From Pseudomonas sp. 14P_8.1_Bac3 (GTDB taxonomy: Bacteria; Pseudomonadota; Gammaproteobacteria; Pseudomonadales; Pseudomonadaceae), in contig NZ_JANLOD010000049.1 in NCBI RefSeq assembly GCF_025466085.1, positions 248,001 through 312,000 on the forward strand: 64,000 nt of DNA, read 5' to 3'. The translations under genes and the position numbers were made by a program. The notes below the pieces were generated by a model. That model made no database searches and was not told the origin of the DNA. It was given only the letters and a program-made list of their open reading frames with translations. Below are positions 43,109 to 51,914 of the stretch, in pieces. The first letter of the stretch is position 1, and the number at the start of each line of letters is the position of its first letter.

Positions 43109-44292
43109 TTTCATTACTGGGTTGGCTGTTCAGCGCACTGCTGGTACTCCTCGTACTGCCGGTGTTGGTGCTGTTTGTGCAGGTGCTGCTGGCCTGCCTG
43201 CCCGCGCGGTCGCGTCCGTCCCGGGGCGGACCGCGGCCTCGACTGGCGGTGCTGGTGCCAGCGCACAACGAATCCTCGGTAATCGTCGCGACGATACAAA
43301 GTATTCGGCAGCAGCTGCTGGAAGGCGATCGCCTGGTGGTGGTGGCCGACAACTGTTCTGACGACACCGCCGCGGTAGCCCGCGCGGCGGGCGCGGAAGT
43401 GGTCGAGCGCAGCAATGACCAGCAGCGTGGCAAGGGGTACGCGCTGGAGTTCGGCGTGCGGCATCTGGCGATGGGCGCGCCGCAGGTCATGATCGTCATC
43501 GATGCCGATTGCCAGTTGGGTGAGGGCACCCTTGAGCGGCTGGCAAGGTGCTGCGTCGATTCGGGACGGCCCGCGCAGGCCCTGGATTTGATGCATGCAC
43601 CGGAAGGTGCGGGGTTGAAGGTGCGGCTGGCCGAGTTCGCCTGGTGCGTGAAGAACCGGGTGCGGCCGCGAGGCTGGGCGCGCCTGGGCTTGCCTTGCCC
43701 TTTGATGGGCACGGGCATGGCGTTTGTCTGGAAGGACCTGGCGCTGATCGAATTGGCCAGTGGTCACATCGTCGAAGACTTGAAGATGGGCCTGGATTTC
43801 TGCCGTAGCGGCAAGCCGCCGCTGTTTTGCCCCGAGGCGCTGGTGACCAGTTATTTCCCGCGCAGTGACGAAGGCCTGGCCACCCAGCGGACACGTTGGG
43901 AGCACGGTCACCTGGGTGTCATTCTTGGCGACGCGCCCAAGCTGTTCGTGGAGTCCATCAGCAAGCGCAACGGGAGCCTGCTGGCGATGACCCTGGATTT
44001 ATGGGTGCCGCCATTGGCCCTGCTGACGCTGGTGTTGGTGGCGGGTTTCGGCCTTGCGTGGCTGGTGTTCTTGTTTGGCGGACCTTCGGCACCTGCAGTG
44101 ATAGCGACCGTCGGTTTGGCCCTGTTGGCCGTGGCGATCCTGCTGGCGTGGAGCCAGTTCGGGCGCGGGATCATCTCCTTTTCTACCTTGATGTATGCGC
44201 CGTTCTACGCGTTGAAGAAAATTCCGCTGTACATAGGCTTTTTGCTTAAGCGCCAGGTGGAATGGGTGCGTTCGAAGCGGGATGACAACTGA
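43105..44292 (+). CDS. Membrane glycosyltransferase family 2
   Basis: A 395-residue processive-type GT2. An N-terminal span (about 5-30) precedes LAVLVPAHNESSVI, VVVADNCSDDTA, the metal-binding VIDADC, ED(LKMGLDFC) and TQRTRWEHGH (Q-x-x-R-W acceptor motif). Three C-terminal spans follow. The QxxRW motif and spans are like those of synthases that make or extend beta-glycosidic chains. Translationally coupled on both sides. Confidence 0.88.
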   Translation: MISLLGWLFSALLVLLVLPVLVLFVQVLLACLPARSRPSRGGPRPRLAVLVPAHNESSVIVATIQSIRQQLLEGDRLVVVADNCSDDTAAVARAAGAEVVERSNDQQRGKGYALEFGVRHLAMGAPQVMIVIDADCQLGEGTLERLARCCVDSGRPAQALDLMHAPEGAGLKVRLAEFAWCVKNRVRPRGWARLGLPCPLMGTGMAFVWKDLALIELASGHIVEDLKMGLDFCRSGKPPLFCPEALVTSYFPRSDEGLATQRTRWEHGHLGVILGDAPKLFVESISKRNGSLLAMTLDLWVPPLALLTLVLVAGFGLAWLVFLFGGPSAPAVIATVGLALLAVAILLAWSQFGRGIISFSTLMYAPFYALKKIPLYIGFLLKRQVEWVRSKRDDN

Positions 44293-45023
44293 TGGCCTGG
44301 CAGCGTAACTGGCAAACGATCGTGCAGAAACTGCGGGTGGTCGGGGATTCTGCCGATGAGCAGGCATTGATCGAGGCGTTGTCGAGGCCGTCGGCAGCGA
44401 CGGTGCTTGGATTCGTCAACGCGCACGCCATGAACCTGGTGGCGGGCAATCACGATTATTACCACGCATTGTCGTCCGCCGATGTGCTGCTGCGCGATGG
44501 ATCTGGCATGGCGATCCTGTTTCGTCGACTCGGCCGGGAGCCGGGGCTCAATATGAATGGCACCGATTTGATCCCCAAGTTACTGGACGCTTTCAAGGGG
44601 CGGCGCGTGGCATTCTGGGGCACGGAAGAACCCTGGCTGGCGAACGCTGTGCAGCAGAGCGAGACGAGGTTCAACGTTAACGTCGTCTCGGCTCACCATG
44701 GTTTTTCGCCGGTAGAGACCTACATCGAACTCGCCCGAACGTTGCAGCCGGAGCTGGTGGTGCTGGGGATGGGCATGCCCAAGCAGGAAGCCGTCGCCGC
44801 CAGGCTGGCTGCCAGTGGCGAGCCTTGTCTTATCGTGTGCGGAGGGGCGATCCTCGACTTTCTGGGCGGTAAGGTCAGTCGCGCTCCGCAGTGGGTGCGT
44901 GGTCTCGGCTGTGAGTGGGTATTCAGGCTGGTCAGCGAGCCCAAGCGACTCTTCACGCGCTACGTGGTGGGCAATCCGATGTTCCTGCTCCGAACGCTGA
45001 TCAGCAGTAAATCCTCAAGTTGA
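44292..45023 (+). CDS. WecG/TagA/CpsF-family glycosyltransferase (GT26)
   Basis: A 243-residue protein with the family signatures NAHAMNLV, LRDGSGMAILFRRLG, GTDLIPKLL, VVLGMGMPKQE and RAPQWVRGLGCEWVFRLVSEPKRL. These enzymes add N-acetylmannosaminuronic acid, ManNAc or glucuronic acid to a lipid-linked acceptor. Its ATG overlaps the stop of the GT2 gene by one base (TGATG). It ends this tightly packed operon. Confidence 0.9.
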   Translation: MAWQRNWQTIVQKLRVVGDSADEQALIEALSRPSAATVLGFVNAHAMNLVAGNHDYYHALSSADVLLRDGSGMAILFRRLGREPGLNMNGTDLIPKLLDAFKGRRVAFWGTEEPWLANAVQQSETRFNVNVVSAHHGFSPVETYIELARTLQPELVVLGMGMPKQEAVAARLAASGEPCLIVCGGAILDFLGGKVSRAPQWVRGLGCEWVFRLVSEPKRLFTRYVVGNPMFLLRTLISSKSSS

Positions 45024-45366
45024 ATGCGACCTGAAAACTCCGCTGAAATATCTTGCAAAACTCTCCCGCAGCATCTTTACTCTGCCTTGTAATCGCCGGA
45101 TTCAAGGCGTCTTGCAGATAGTTTCTTCATCGACTCAGGACAACTAAATGGCGCCAGAAAAGCCTCGGCCCCACGAGGGAGTTGGGAGTTTTTCGCAAGA
45201 AGGAACGCTGGGCATGAATTCCATAGAGGGGCGGACCCAGGTGATGCAGTAGTAGGGTTTCCACAACTTTTGAACATGTGCGTAGTTGTCGACTTCTCAT
45301 GTCGAGTATCTAGTTTATTAATTGTCAACCCCCAATGAACTTTACTTGGCTTGTGCTGATAACCAA
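45024..45366. other. Intergenic region without a supported gene
   Basis: About 340 bases between the WecG-like gene and the acyltransferase. I see no clear terminator, promoter or repeat. An open frame on the minus strand (45077-45328) has no ribosome site or recognisable motif and is not called. Confidence 0.5.
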
Positions 45367-46509
45367 ATGAAAGAATCCATAGCAGAATTAATCCGCAAGC
45401 TCATATCTCCTTCCCAGCGTTTTGAGCTGAGAAAGGTGAGTGCCTGGCTGCGCGACATACTGGGCCGAGCATGTTTTTGGCGCTGGGAAATTGCCAGGTT
45501 CAAACTGCGTGAGGACAGCACTTTCGACATTCTCTATGTGGGCAGGAAAGCCCAGCGGGAATTCGCCAAAGTGCTGTTGGGTGCTCAGCCCCAGGTCGCT
45601 GATAGCCAATTGAAAGTGCAAAAATCAGAGCGCACGGTGCTGGTCAGCGAGGTGCCGACTCCGGGCGCGTTGTACGTGCCGCACTACTTGAGCGCTGTCG
45701 TACCGCTCAGCCGATCTCTTGATGAAATTACCGCGCGATACAACACCGAGTTGCGACGAAACTTGCGCAAGAACCGCCTGCGCTATCGCCTGAAGCAGGC
45801 TTTGAATGATGATGAAATCGAGAGTGCTGACCGGGAAATGCTCCAGCCTTATGCCAAGGCGCGGCATGGTTCGGCGGCTTCTCAAATTGCCACCCAGGAA
45901 GTTCATCGGGTCGCCAAAGTGGCTGGACGGCTCGATCTTGTTCTGCTCGAAGATCAGGTCGTCGCCTGTCACCTTGGGTGCGTCATCACCCGGGCAGGCA
46001 AGCGCTACTGGAGCACGGTGCGTTTCGGCTATCCGGACAGCGTGTTTACCGACACCAAGAAGTTGCGTGAGGTCAACTCGATCACCACGTTCATGGCGCT
46101 GGAATGGGCCATTGAAAATGGCTTCGATTATTACGATATCGGCACTTGCCTGGCACGCCCGGACGATGGACTTCTTGAATGGAAGAGAAGACGCGGCGGT
46201 GACGTTGATACACTTAATAATCATGGCTATTTGTTCGTTCGACTGCCAAAAGTGGGCGCCGCGCAATTTCTATGGGAAACGCCTTTGTTTGCCGTCGAGG
46301 GCAAACATCTGACACTTCATCTCGGCTTGCCTGACGGCCCAAGTGATGAAGAAGTTGCTAACCGCTATCGCGAAATGGGTTTTGGCGGACTGTATAAAAT
46401 ATATATTCATTACGCTAAGTTGCCAGGCGAAGAATTACTTGAAACTTTGCGTGGTCGCTACAGTCATTTGAAATCGCCGCCTGTTCTGGAATGTATTCAA
46501 TCCACCTGA
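45367..46509 (+). CDS. GNAT-type (FemAB/BioF2-like) acyltransferase of the EPS locus
   Basis: A 380-residue protein with a GNAT-like C-terminal domain: YNTELRRNLRKNRLRYRL, GRLDLVLLEDQVVACHLG, FMALEWAIENGFDYYDIG and LEWKRRRGG. This is the pattern of FemAB-like acetyltransferases in exopolysaccharide loci. It probably transfers an acyl or aminoacyl group to a sugar. The gene is more AT-rich than its neighbours, and its start is uncertain: ATG 45367 is preferred over TTG 45322, both with weak ribosome sites. Confidence 0.75.
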   Translation: MKESIAELIRKLISPSQRFELRKVSAWLRDILGRACFWRWEIARFKLREDSTFDILYVGRKAQREFAKVLLGAQPQVADSQLKVQKSERTVLVSEVPTPGALYVPHYLSAVVPLSRSLDEITARYNTELRRNLRKNRLRYRLKQALNDDEIESADREMLQPYAKARHGSAASQIATQEVHRVAKVAGRLDLVLLEDQVVACHLGCVITRAGKRYWSTVRFGYPDSVFTDTKKLREVNSITTFMALEWAIENGFDYYDIGTCLARPDDGLLEWKRRRGGDVDTLNNHGYLFVRLPKVGAAQFLWETPLFAVEGKHLTLHLGLPDGPSDEEVANRYREMGFGGLYKIYIHYAKLPGEELLETLRGRYSHLKSPPVLECIQST

Positions 46510-46563
46510 AGGGGTGGTGATTAAATAGGTTGTTTATCATCACTGCAGTAAGAGGGCGGGCGC

Positions 46564-47691
46564 ATGTTGGAATTCAATGCATTGAGCAGTGGTAGCCCGG
46601 CCAAGTGGAGCCTTGCTGCGTATAAACATCTGTTCAACACACGGGTGTCGCGCAAACCACCGATCGCGCTGGAAAGCCTGGCGATAAAAACCTGGGAAAT
46701 TGCACCAGGCTCGAGCGCCATTGCGCCGCCCGCTTTCTTCCTGCCCAACCAGCTGGAGCGCGTTACAGGGTGGGAAGAGGCCAATTTTTTTCCTTACGAA
46801 CATCCCCGCCGCACGATGGAAGGCTTAGGTCCGGTCCAGCATGGTCCGACCCGAGGTTTCCTGCTGAAAGATGTCTGGATGATCGACGGCGCGCTTTACA
46901 AAGGCAATGCCAAATCATGGCTGACGCCTGGGTCGAGCAGGTTACCGGGCATTCGTGTAGAAAACGAAATCCAGCGCGGCGCGCTGTATTGCACGACCGG
47001 CGGAAATAAATGGTTCGGCACGTGGCTGATGGATGATTGTTTAACCTATCGGTTGGCTTGCGACGAAGGCGTTCCGGTGACCACGGCACCTTTTGCGACC
47101 AATGTTTCCGTGGCCAGGAACGGCATACTTCACGCCCCCGGTTATGAGAGCTGGCTGGGCATGAAGCCGGTTCGTTTACGTAATGCGTTTTTCCACGAGC
47201 TGGTTATCTTTGACGATCTCAGCCAGAACCAGAATAAACACCTGCGTTTTCGCGCGATGGGTGAGCAGTTGCTCTCGCATGTCAACGCCAGCGCTCATCC
47301 TGGTGTGTTCATTCTGCGTGGCGGTACGGGCGATTTACGCAAGTTACGCAACGAGATGGAGCTGGCCGAGCGCTTGCGTGATCGTAGGGGGTTCCGCATT
47401 CTCGATCCGGCAAAATCCGATGTGCCAACCATCGTGGCCGCCTGCGCCGGGGCGAGGACCGTGGTAGGCATCGAGGGGAGTCATCTGATCCATGGGGTGA
47501 ACGTACTGCCACCCGGTGGCTCGCTGCTGGTGTTGCAGCCGCCTAATCGCTTCCTGTGCTTTTTCAAATACCTGACGGATCGCGATCGGCAGAACTTCGG
47601 TTTTGTGGTGGGTATACCCGAGGGCGATGGTTTCAGGATCGACCCGGATGAAGTGGAGCGTACACTCGATTTGTTCCCGTCAAACGGTTGA
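46564..47691 (+). CDS. Glycosyltransferase family 61 (DUF563)
   Basis: A 375-residue protein with the GT61 hallmarks in its last third: VFILRGGTGDLRKLRNE, IVAACAGARTVVGIEGSHLIHG and LPPGGSLLVLQPPNRF. Bacterial members are capsule or EPS glycosyltransferases. GAGGGCGGGCGC precedes the ATG. It is the last plus-strand gene of the locus and meets the initiating transferase head-on across a hairpin. Confidence 0.85.
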   Translation: MLEFNALSSGSPAKWSLAAYKHLFNTRVSRKPPIALESLAIKTWEIAPGSSAIAPPAFFLPNQLERVTGWEEANFFPYEHPRRTMEGLGPVQHGPTRGFLLKDVWMIDGALYKGNAKSWLTPGSSRLPGIRVENEIQRGALYCTTGGNKWFGTWLMDDCLTYRLACDEGVPVTTAPFATNVSVARNGILHAPGYESWLGMKPVRLRNAFFHELVIFDDLSQNQNKHLRFRAMGEQLLSHVNASAHPGVFILRGGTGDLRKLRNEMELAERLRDRRGFRILDPAKSDVPTIVAACAGARTVVGIEGSHLIHGVNVLPPGGSLLVLQPPNRFLCFFKYLTDRDRQNFGFVVGIPEGDGFRIDPDEVERTLDLFPSNG

Positions 47692-47693
47692 CC

Positions 47694-47721
47694 CCTGTAG
47701 GAGCAAGCTCGCTCCTACAGG
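47694..47721. terminator. Hairpin between convergent genes (REP-derived, likely two-way terminator)
   Basis: CCTGTAGGAGC (47694-47704) and GCTCCTACAGG (47711-47721) are perfect 11-base arms around AAGCTC. It sits three bases after the GT61 stop and 13 bases from the end of the WcaJ-like gene, and is REP-like in sequence. There is no T-run, so termination strength is uncertain. Confidence 0.6.
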
Positions 47722-47734
47722 TTTCGGCATCTGG

Positions 47735-49159
47735 CTAGTACGCATGCTTGCCAGAGAACGCGAACACCGTCCGCAACAGAATCACGAAGTCGAGCCACAG
47801 CGACCAGTTGTTGATGTACTCGATATCAGAGTCAACCCGCCGAATCATCTGCTCGATGTCCTTGGTTTCGCCGCGCAGGCCGCGCACCTGGGCCAGGCCG
47901 GTGATGCCCGGTTTGATGTTGTGACGGGCAAAGTAGCCCGAGACATCCGGCGAGTACTGCACATCGTGTTGAATAGCGTGCGGCCGCGGCCCCACCAATG
48001 ACATTTCGCCCACCAGCACGTTGAACAGCTGTGGCAGCTCATCCAGGCTGGTCTTGCGAATGAAGGCGCCCACGCGGGTTACCCGGGGATCATTCTTCTG
48101 TGCCTGCTGGACGGTGCCGTCCGACGGCTGATGGACCACCATGCTGCGGAATTTCCAGATACGGAAAACCTCACCACTCCAGCCCATTCGTTGCTGGCGG
48201 AAAAAGATCGGGCCGGGGCTGTCGAGCTTGATCGCCAGGGCGACCAGCGCCAGCACTGGCGCGGCAAACAGCAGGATCAGGAACGCGCCGACCTTGTCCT
48301 CGAGGTTCTTCAGGAACAGGCGCATGCCCATCAGCGGCGTTTCGGACAAGGTCAGCACGGGAATGCCGGCGATCTCGCGAACGCTGTGGTTGATCAGGCG
48401 CAACGAGAAAATGTCCGGCACCCAGTTCACCGAGATGTGTTTGTCGAACAACCTCAAATAAACGTCCTGGATCACTTCCGAGCCGCCCAGTGGGGTCACG
48501 AAGTAAACCGTCCGGATGGCGTGTTTAACCACCAGCTCATCAAGGTCGGAGATATCGCCGAGGATCGACAGGCGATGCTTGCTCTCCGGACCATGCTTGT
48601 TCCGATCATCATCCGCGCCAATCAACACGCAACCGACGATGCGCTCACCGAGCCAAGGGTTATTACTGATTTTCTTGTGCAGGTAGCTGGCCAGCTCGCC
48701 CGACCCGATGATCAATGAATTTTCCAGTTGTGTCGGATGGGCCAGAAACTTCTTTTGCATTTCCCGCGTGGCAAGGTGCAACAGCAGTTGGGCGAAATAG
48801 CCAAGCACAAACAGCTCACCCATCAACAGCCGCGAATACACCTCGCTCTGTTTGGTCAGGAAGGCCATGGCCACCAGGAAACCGAACGTGGCCGTCCAGG
48901 CTTTCAACAGCTTGAAGGCTTTGACGGTGAACCCGACGTTGCTGCGGTAAATAGCGTAGTGGTCGTAGACCACGGCCAATGCCCCGAGCAGCAGCAGGAG
49001 CATGATCACGTAATCTTGTGAAATGAAGCCGATATGATAATTGATCAAAAACCAGGCAACGCCGGTTACCGCAACGCAATCGAGACCGGCCTGAATGACG
49101 ATACTGGTGCTGCTTCTTCGCTGGAGAACGGAACGGGTACTGTTTGGCTCAAAAATCAT
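47735..49159 (-). CDS. Undecaprenyl-phosphate sugar phosphotransferase (WcaJ-type)
   Basis: A 474-residue polyprenyl-glycosylphosphotransferase with four N-terminal spans (about 20-120), a CoA-binding-like central domain ([13 protein letters not shown]) and a C-terminal bacterial sugar transferase domain with a further span ([21 protein letters not shown]), KFRSM and [22 protein letters not shown]. It starts the repeat unit by moving a hexose-1-phosphate, usually glucose, to undecaprenyl phosphate. It is divergently placed at the right end of the locus with its own long leader. Confidence 0.92.
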   Translation of the reverse strand: MIFEPNSTRSVLQRRSSTSIVIQAGLDCVAVTGVAWFLINYHIGFISQDYVIMLLLLLGALAVVYDHYAIYRSNVGFTVKAFKLLKAWTATFGFLVAMAFLTKQSEVYSRLLMGELFVLGYFAQLLLHLATREMQKKFLAHPTQLENSLIIGSGELASYLHKKISNNPWLGERIVGCVLIGADDDRNKHGPESKHRLSILGDISDLDELVVKHAIRTVYFVTPLGGSEVIQDVYLRLFDKHISVNWVPDIFSLRLINHSVREIAGIPVLTLSETPLMGMRLFLKNLEDKVGAFLILLFAAPVLALVALAIKLDSPGPIFFRQQRMGWSGEVFRIWKFRSMVVHQPSDGTVQQAQKNDPRVTRVGAFIRKTSLDELPQLFNVLVGEMSLVGPRPHAIQHDVQYSPDVSGYFARHNIKPGITGLAQVRGLRGETKDIEQMIRRVDSDIEYINNWSLWLDFVILLRTVFAFSGKHAY

Positions 49160-49567
49160 TTCTAGACCTCATTTGCTTTCCCTTGCGCTCGATGATGACG
49201 GGATTCAGGTCCAAACGCCCTCGCGTGAGAGTCTTGGCGTCAACGGCAAGCTGCTCTGGCTCGTCACAAGGCCTCCACCCTCGGGTGTGTAAAGCTGGTG
49301 AGACGAAGACGGGTGCTGTCACTTTAGCACCACTGCGTAATGATTCACTGAATCGCTGCGGTTTCATACAACATTCAAGGCAAAAAATGAAGTTCGTCAC
49401 GTGCGAACGAGTAAACCTCTAGAGGTGCCGGCGGGGGTGAATGCAGGGTGGATTTTGTCAATAGTCGGAAATGCCGATTCGCGTCAGAAAACAGCGAATG
49501 GCTTGGCGCAAGCGGCGGGGCGGGAACCGAGGTTCCCGTTTGAACGGCTGGTTCAGTCAATCGTTTG
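49160..49567. other. Long leader/intergenic region upstream of the WcaJ-like gene
   Basis: About 408 bases without a supported gene. A perfect 12-base palindrome ACCTCTAGAGGT lies at 49415-49426. A GAACCGAGGTTC inverted repeat lies near 49529-49540. No JUMPstart element was found. Confidence 0.5.
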
Positions 49568-50089
49568 TCAGTTGCTCATCCCGTCTTCAATCGCGATGCC
49601 TTGTGCACGCATTTGCTTGATCAGCTCGGCGCGGGTGCCGGGGAGGTTGAGCATGGTCTTGGCGCGCAGTGCCGTCACTTCTTCGGCGGTGTAAGGCTGA
49701 TAATCCGTTGGCGTGCTTTTGCCGGCCATGCCGTCTGGACGCATCAGCCAGTTGAGCAGGTCGGCCAGTTGTGCATTGTTCAGCGCTGATTGCGACATGC
49801 CGGGCACCCGCACGAGAAACTCGCGACCACCCGGTACTTTCAGGAAGTTGCCGACAAACCCGGCCATTCGCGGCGTGTCATTGGCGGGGGAACCCATGCC
49901 GTTGCCCAAGTGGCAACCGGCGCATTGCAGCTGATAGTTCACCCCCACGCTGTAGCCGGCTTGGGCAATGGGCGTCTGGGGCGCTTCATTGCCCGGAGCA
50001 TGACGCTGCTTCGGGTCGGGAATGGCCCTGGCATGAACGAGCGGGGCGGCTACGAGGCAGGCAAGGCCGAGGAATAGCAACTTACGCAT
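49568..50089 (-). CDS. Mono-haem cytochrome c of the amine dehydrogenase operon
   Basis: A 173-residue periplasmic protein: signal peptide (about 1-20, ending LVHA), haem motif CAGCH (Cys56, Cys59, His60), and a downstream Met region (VRVPGMSQSALNNAQLADLLNWL) for the sixth ligand. It is last in the amine dehydrogenase operon and is the likely electron acceptor or relay from the quinone enzyme. A small mono-haem c cytochrome is also found downstream of the light chain in the aau cluster of Alcaligenes (recalled knowledge). AAGGTG precedes the ATG. Confidence 0.87.
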   Translation of the reverse strand: MRKLLFLGLACLVAAPLVHARAIPDPKQRHAPGNEAPQTPIAQAGYSVGVNYQLQCAGCHLGNGMGSPANDTPRMAGFVGNFLKVPGGREFLVRVPGMSQSALNNAQLADLLNWLMRPDGMAGKSTPTDYQPYTAEEVTALRAKTMLNLPGTRAELIKQMRAQGIAIEDGMSN

Positions 50090-50190
50090 GACAAACACCT
50101 TTTGCTGATTGCCGGTAACCAAAAATAAAAAACAGCCGTAAACCGAAAAAAAAACCGTCGATTGGGTGAGCAATCGACGGCAAATGCGCG

Positions 50191-50712
50191 TTAGACCGCC
50201 ACGCCACGGATGATCGAAACGGTGCAGTGATAGATGTGCGATTTGGCGGCGAGGCACCAGTTCACATCGTTGTTGTTGAACGGGCGATAGGCCGGTTCTT
50301 CACTGTCGTTCCGGGTGCAGGCGCACTGGGCGCAGCTTTGTTTACCGCAGCAATCGTTGTACGAAATGATGTAATCCTTGCCGTCAGCCGGGTTGCGGCA
50401 GGTGCCGATCCAGGTGACTTGCGACGCTTCGGTGCCCGGTGGGCAGGACGTCACCGACCCCCCGCAGCAGCTGCACAAAAAGCCGTCGATCGAGCAGTAG
50501 CGCCAGTAGTCGCAGCTGTTCGGATCACCCGGGTCGCCGGCCTTCGGGTTGTCCGCGGCCAACGCTTTGCTGGTGCGGTCCAGCGGCAGCAGCAGCGGCA
50601 GGGCGGCACCCGCGACCATCAGCGAGCCCATGCGCGACAGCAATTTACGGCGCGAGGTGGTGTCGGCAACACGGCGCGTGGAGCGCTCGAATAACAGATC
50701 CAGCAGTTTCAT
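50191..50712 (-). CDS. aauA: Aralkylamine/methylamine dehydrogenase light chain (TTQ enzyme)
   Basis: A 173-residue precursor with a long Tat-type leader (SRRKLLSRMG near 20-29). The mature part has about 14 cysteines, as expected for the heavily disulfide-bonded small subunit. The two tryptophans that form the tryptophan tryptophylquinone cofactor correspond to Trp101 (WIGTC) and Trp152 (NWCL), 51 residues apart as in methylamine dehydrogenase. The catalytic and cofactor-forming Asp residues match Asp120 (NDCCGK) and Asp76 (SIDGF). With the heavy chain it oxidises a primary amine to an aldehyde plus ammonia in the periplasm. Context with iac genes favours an aromatic amine. Confidence 0.93.
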   Translation of the reverse strand: MKLLDLLFERSTRRVADTTSRRKLLSRMGSLMVAGAALPLLLPLDRTSKALAADNPKAGDPGDPNSCDYWRYCSIDGFLCSCCGGSVTSCPPGTEASQVTWIGTCRNPADGKDYIISYNDCCGKQSCAQCACTRNDSEEPAYRPFNNNDVNWCLAAKSHIYHCTVSIIRGVAV

Positions 50713-50731
50713 GTAGGTCTCCCTGCCTTAA

Positions 50732-51358
50732 TCAGTGGCTATGGCCGTGGCTGTGGTCATGGGCGTGGTCTTGAGGCTGAGCATTGAGGTACTGCTGCAG
50801 CGTGGCGTGCTTCAAGTGTTCAACTTCGAACAGGCTGTCCAGGTGCTCGCGGGAGTTCACCAGGCCTTTGGCGCGCAAGGTGCCGGTCTTGTCGATCAGG
50901 GCGGCGTACGGCAGTTTGCCGATCTGGTAGGTCATGCCCACTTCCGGCCCGACCACGTAGGTGGCGTCGTCCAGCTTGTGTTCGCGGATCAGCGCTTGCT
51001 GGGCGTCCATGTCGCCGTCGCTGATGAACACCACGTCGAGGCGATCGGCCTGTTCCCTGGCGATCGACTTGATCGCCGGCAGCAGCGATTTACAGATCGG
51101 GCAGGTTGGCGAGAGGAAGAACAGCAGTTGCGATTTTTCACCGGCATAGCCGAAGTTCACCGGGCGGCCGTGACGATCAGAGGCCGTGACTTGCGGCGCG
51201 GCTTCGTTCACCGCCACGCCCTTGTCGACCATCAGCGCGCCGGCCGGAGCCAGACGACCGTGCAGCACACCAATCTGCCGGACCAGGCCCATGACGACAA
51301 ACGCCACGGCCACCAGCAGCACCCAGAGCAGAACGTTGGAAACGATTAAGCCTTCCAT
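50732..51358 (-). CDS. mauD: MauD-type thioredoxin-like maturation protein with His-rich tail
   Basis: A 208-residue membrane-anchored thioredoxin-fold protein: one N-terminal span (about 5-25), then a periplasmic domain with LFFLSPTCPICKSLLPAI (CPIC redox motif). It is needed to form the many disulfides of the light chain. The C-terminus ends in a run rich in histidine (DHAHDHSHGHSH), which could bind a metal and is not a normal part of the thioredoxin fold. It lies between mauE and the light chain, the usual order. Confidence 0.92.
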   Translation of the reverse strand: MEGLIVSNVLLWVLLVAVAFVVMGLVRQIGVLHGRLAPAGALMVDKGVAVNEAAPQVTASDRHGRPVNFGYAGEKSQLLFFLSPTCPICKSLLPAIKSIAREQADRLDVVFISDGDMDAQQALIREHKLDDATYVVGPEVGMTYQIGKLPYAALIDKTGTLRAKGLVNSREHLDSLFEVEHLKHATLQQYLNAQPQDHAHDHSHGHSH

Positions 51359-51361
51359 TGA

Positions 51362-51901
51362 TCACCTACCAATCAGTTTGAGCAGAAGAGGGGAGTTCGC
51401 CAGCAAGCCATCGGCTGCGGCGTAAATCAGCAGCGCCACGGCGCTGGCGGCGACGGTGACGAAGCCGTCGAAAAAGCCCAGGTCACGCGCGACCGGCAGG
51501 ACGCTGGCCAGCAGCGCCAGGCTCACCAGTGCGCTGTTGCGCAGCAGCAGGACCGGGCGCAATGGCTGCGCTTGATCCGGACCGGCACAGCCGCAATCGA
51601 TGTCGCGACGACCGCGCCACAGGTTGATGCCGATGGCGGCGGCGTACAGCGCGATCAGGCCGGCGGCACTCAGCGCGGCCCATGACCGGCACGCCGGCAC
51701 CAGCAGCGCAAAGGCGATCGCCAGTTCCACCACCGGGATCACCCGCGCGACGGGCCGCACGACCGCGTCGGGCAGCAGTTGGTAGTCCGCCAGTTGCCTG
51801 GCAAAACGTGCCGGCGCGCGCAACTTGTGGGTCGCGGCGCTGGCCAGCAACACCGCGATGGCGAGCGCGCTGGCGATGATGAAGATCGGATCTAAATGCA
51901 T
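51362..51901 (-). CDS. mauE: MauE-type membrane protein for amine dehydrogenase maturation
   Basis: A 179-residue protein of the MauE/DoxX-like family with about four or five membrane spans and a conserved CGC pair (IDCGCAG near residue 103). It probably feeds reducing or oxidising equivalents to MauD for disulfide formation in the light chain. It overlaps neither neighbour but is only 3 bases from mauD and 13 from the heavy chain. Confidence 0.9.
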   Translation of the reverse strand: MHLDPIFIIASALAIAVLLASAATHKLRAPARFARQLADYQLLPDAVVRPVARVIPVVELAIAFALLVPACRSWAALSAAGLIALYAAAIGINLWRGRRDIDCGCAGPDQAQPLRPVLLLRNSALVSLALLASVLPVARDLGFFDGFVTVAASAVALLIYAAADGLLANSPLLLKLIGR

Positions 51902-51914
51902 GGCCGAACCTCGA

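Noticed and set aside
45077..45328. Minus-strand open frame in the gap before the acyltransferase
   Set aside because: No ribosome site and no family resemblance; could be chance in AT-richer DNA.
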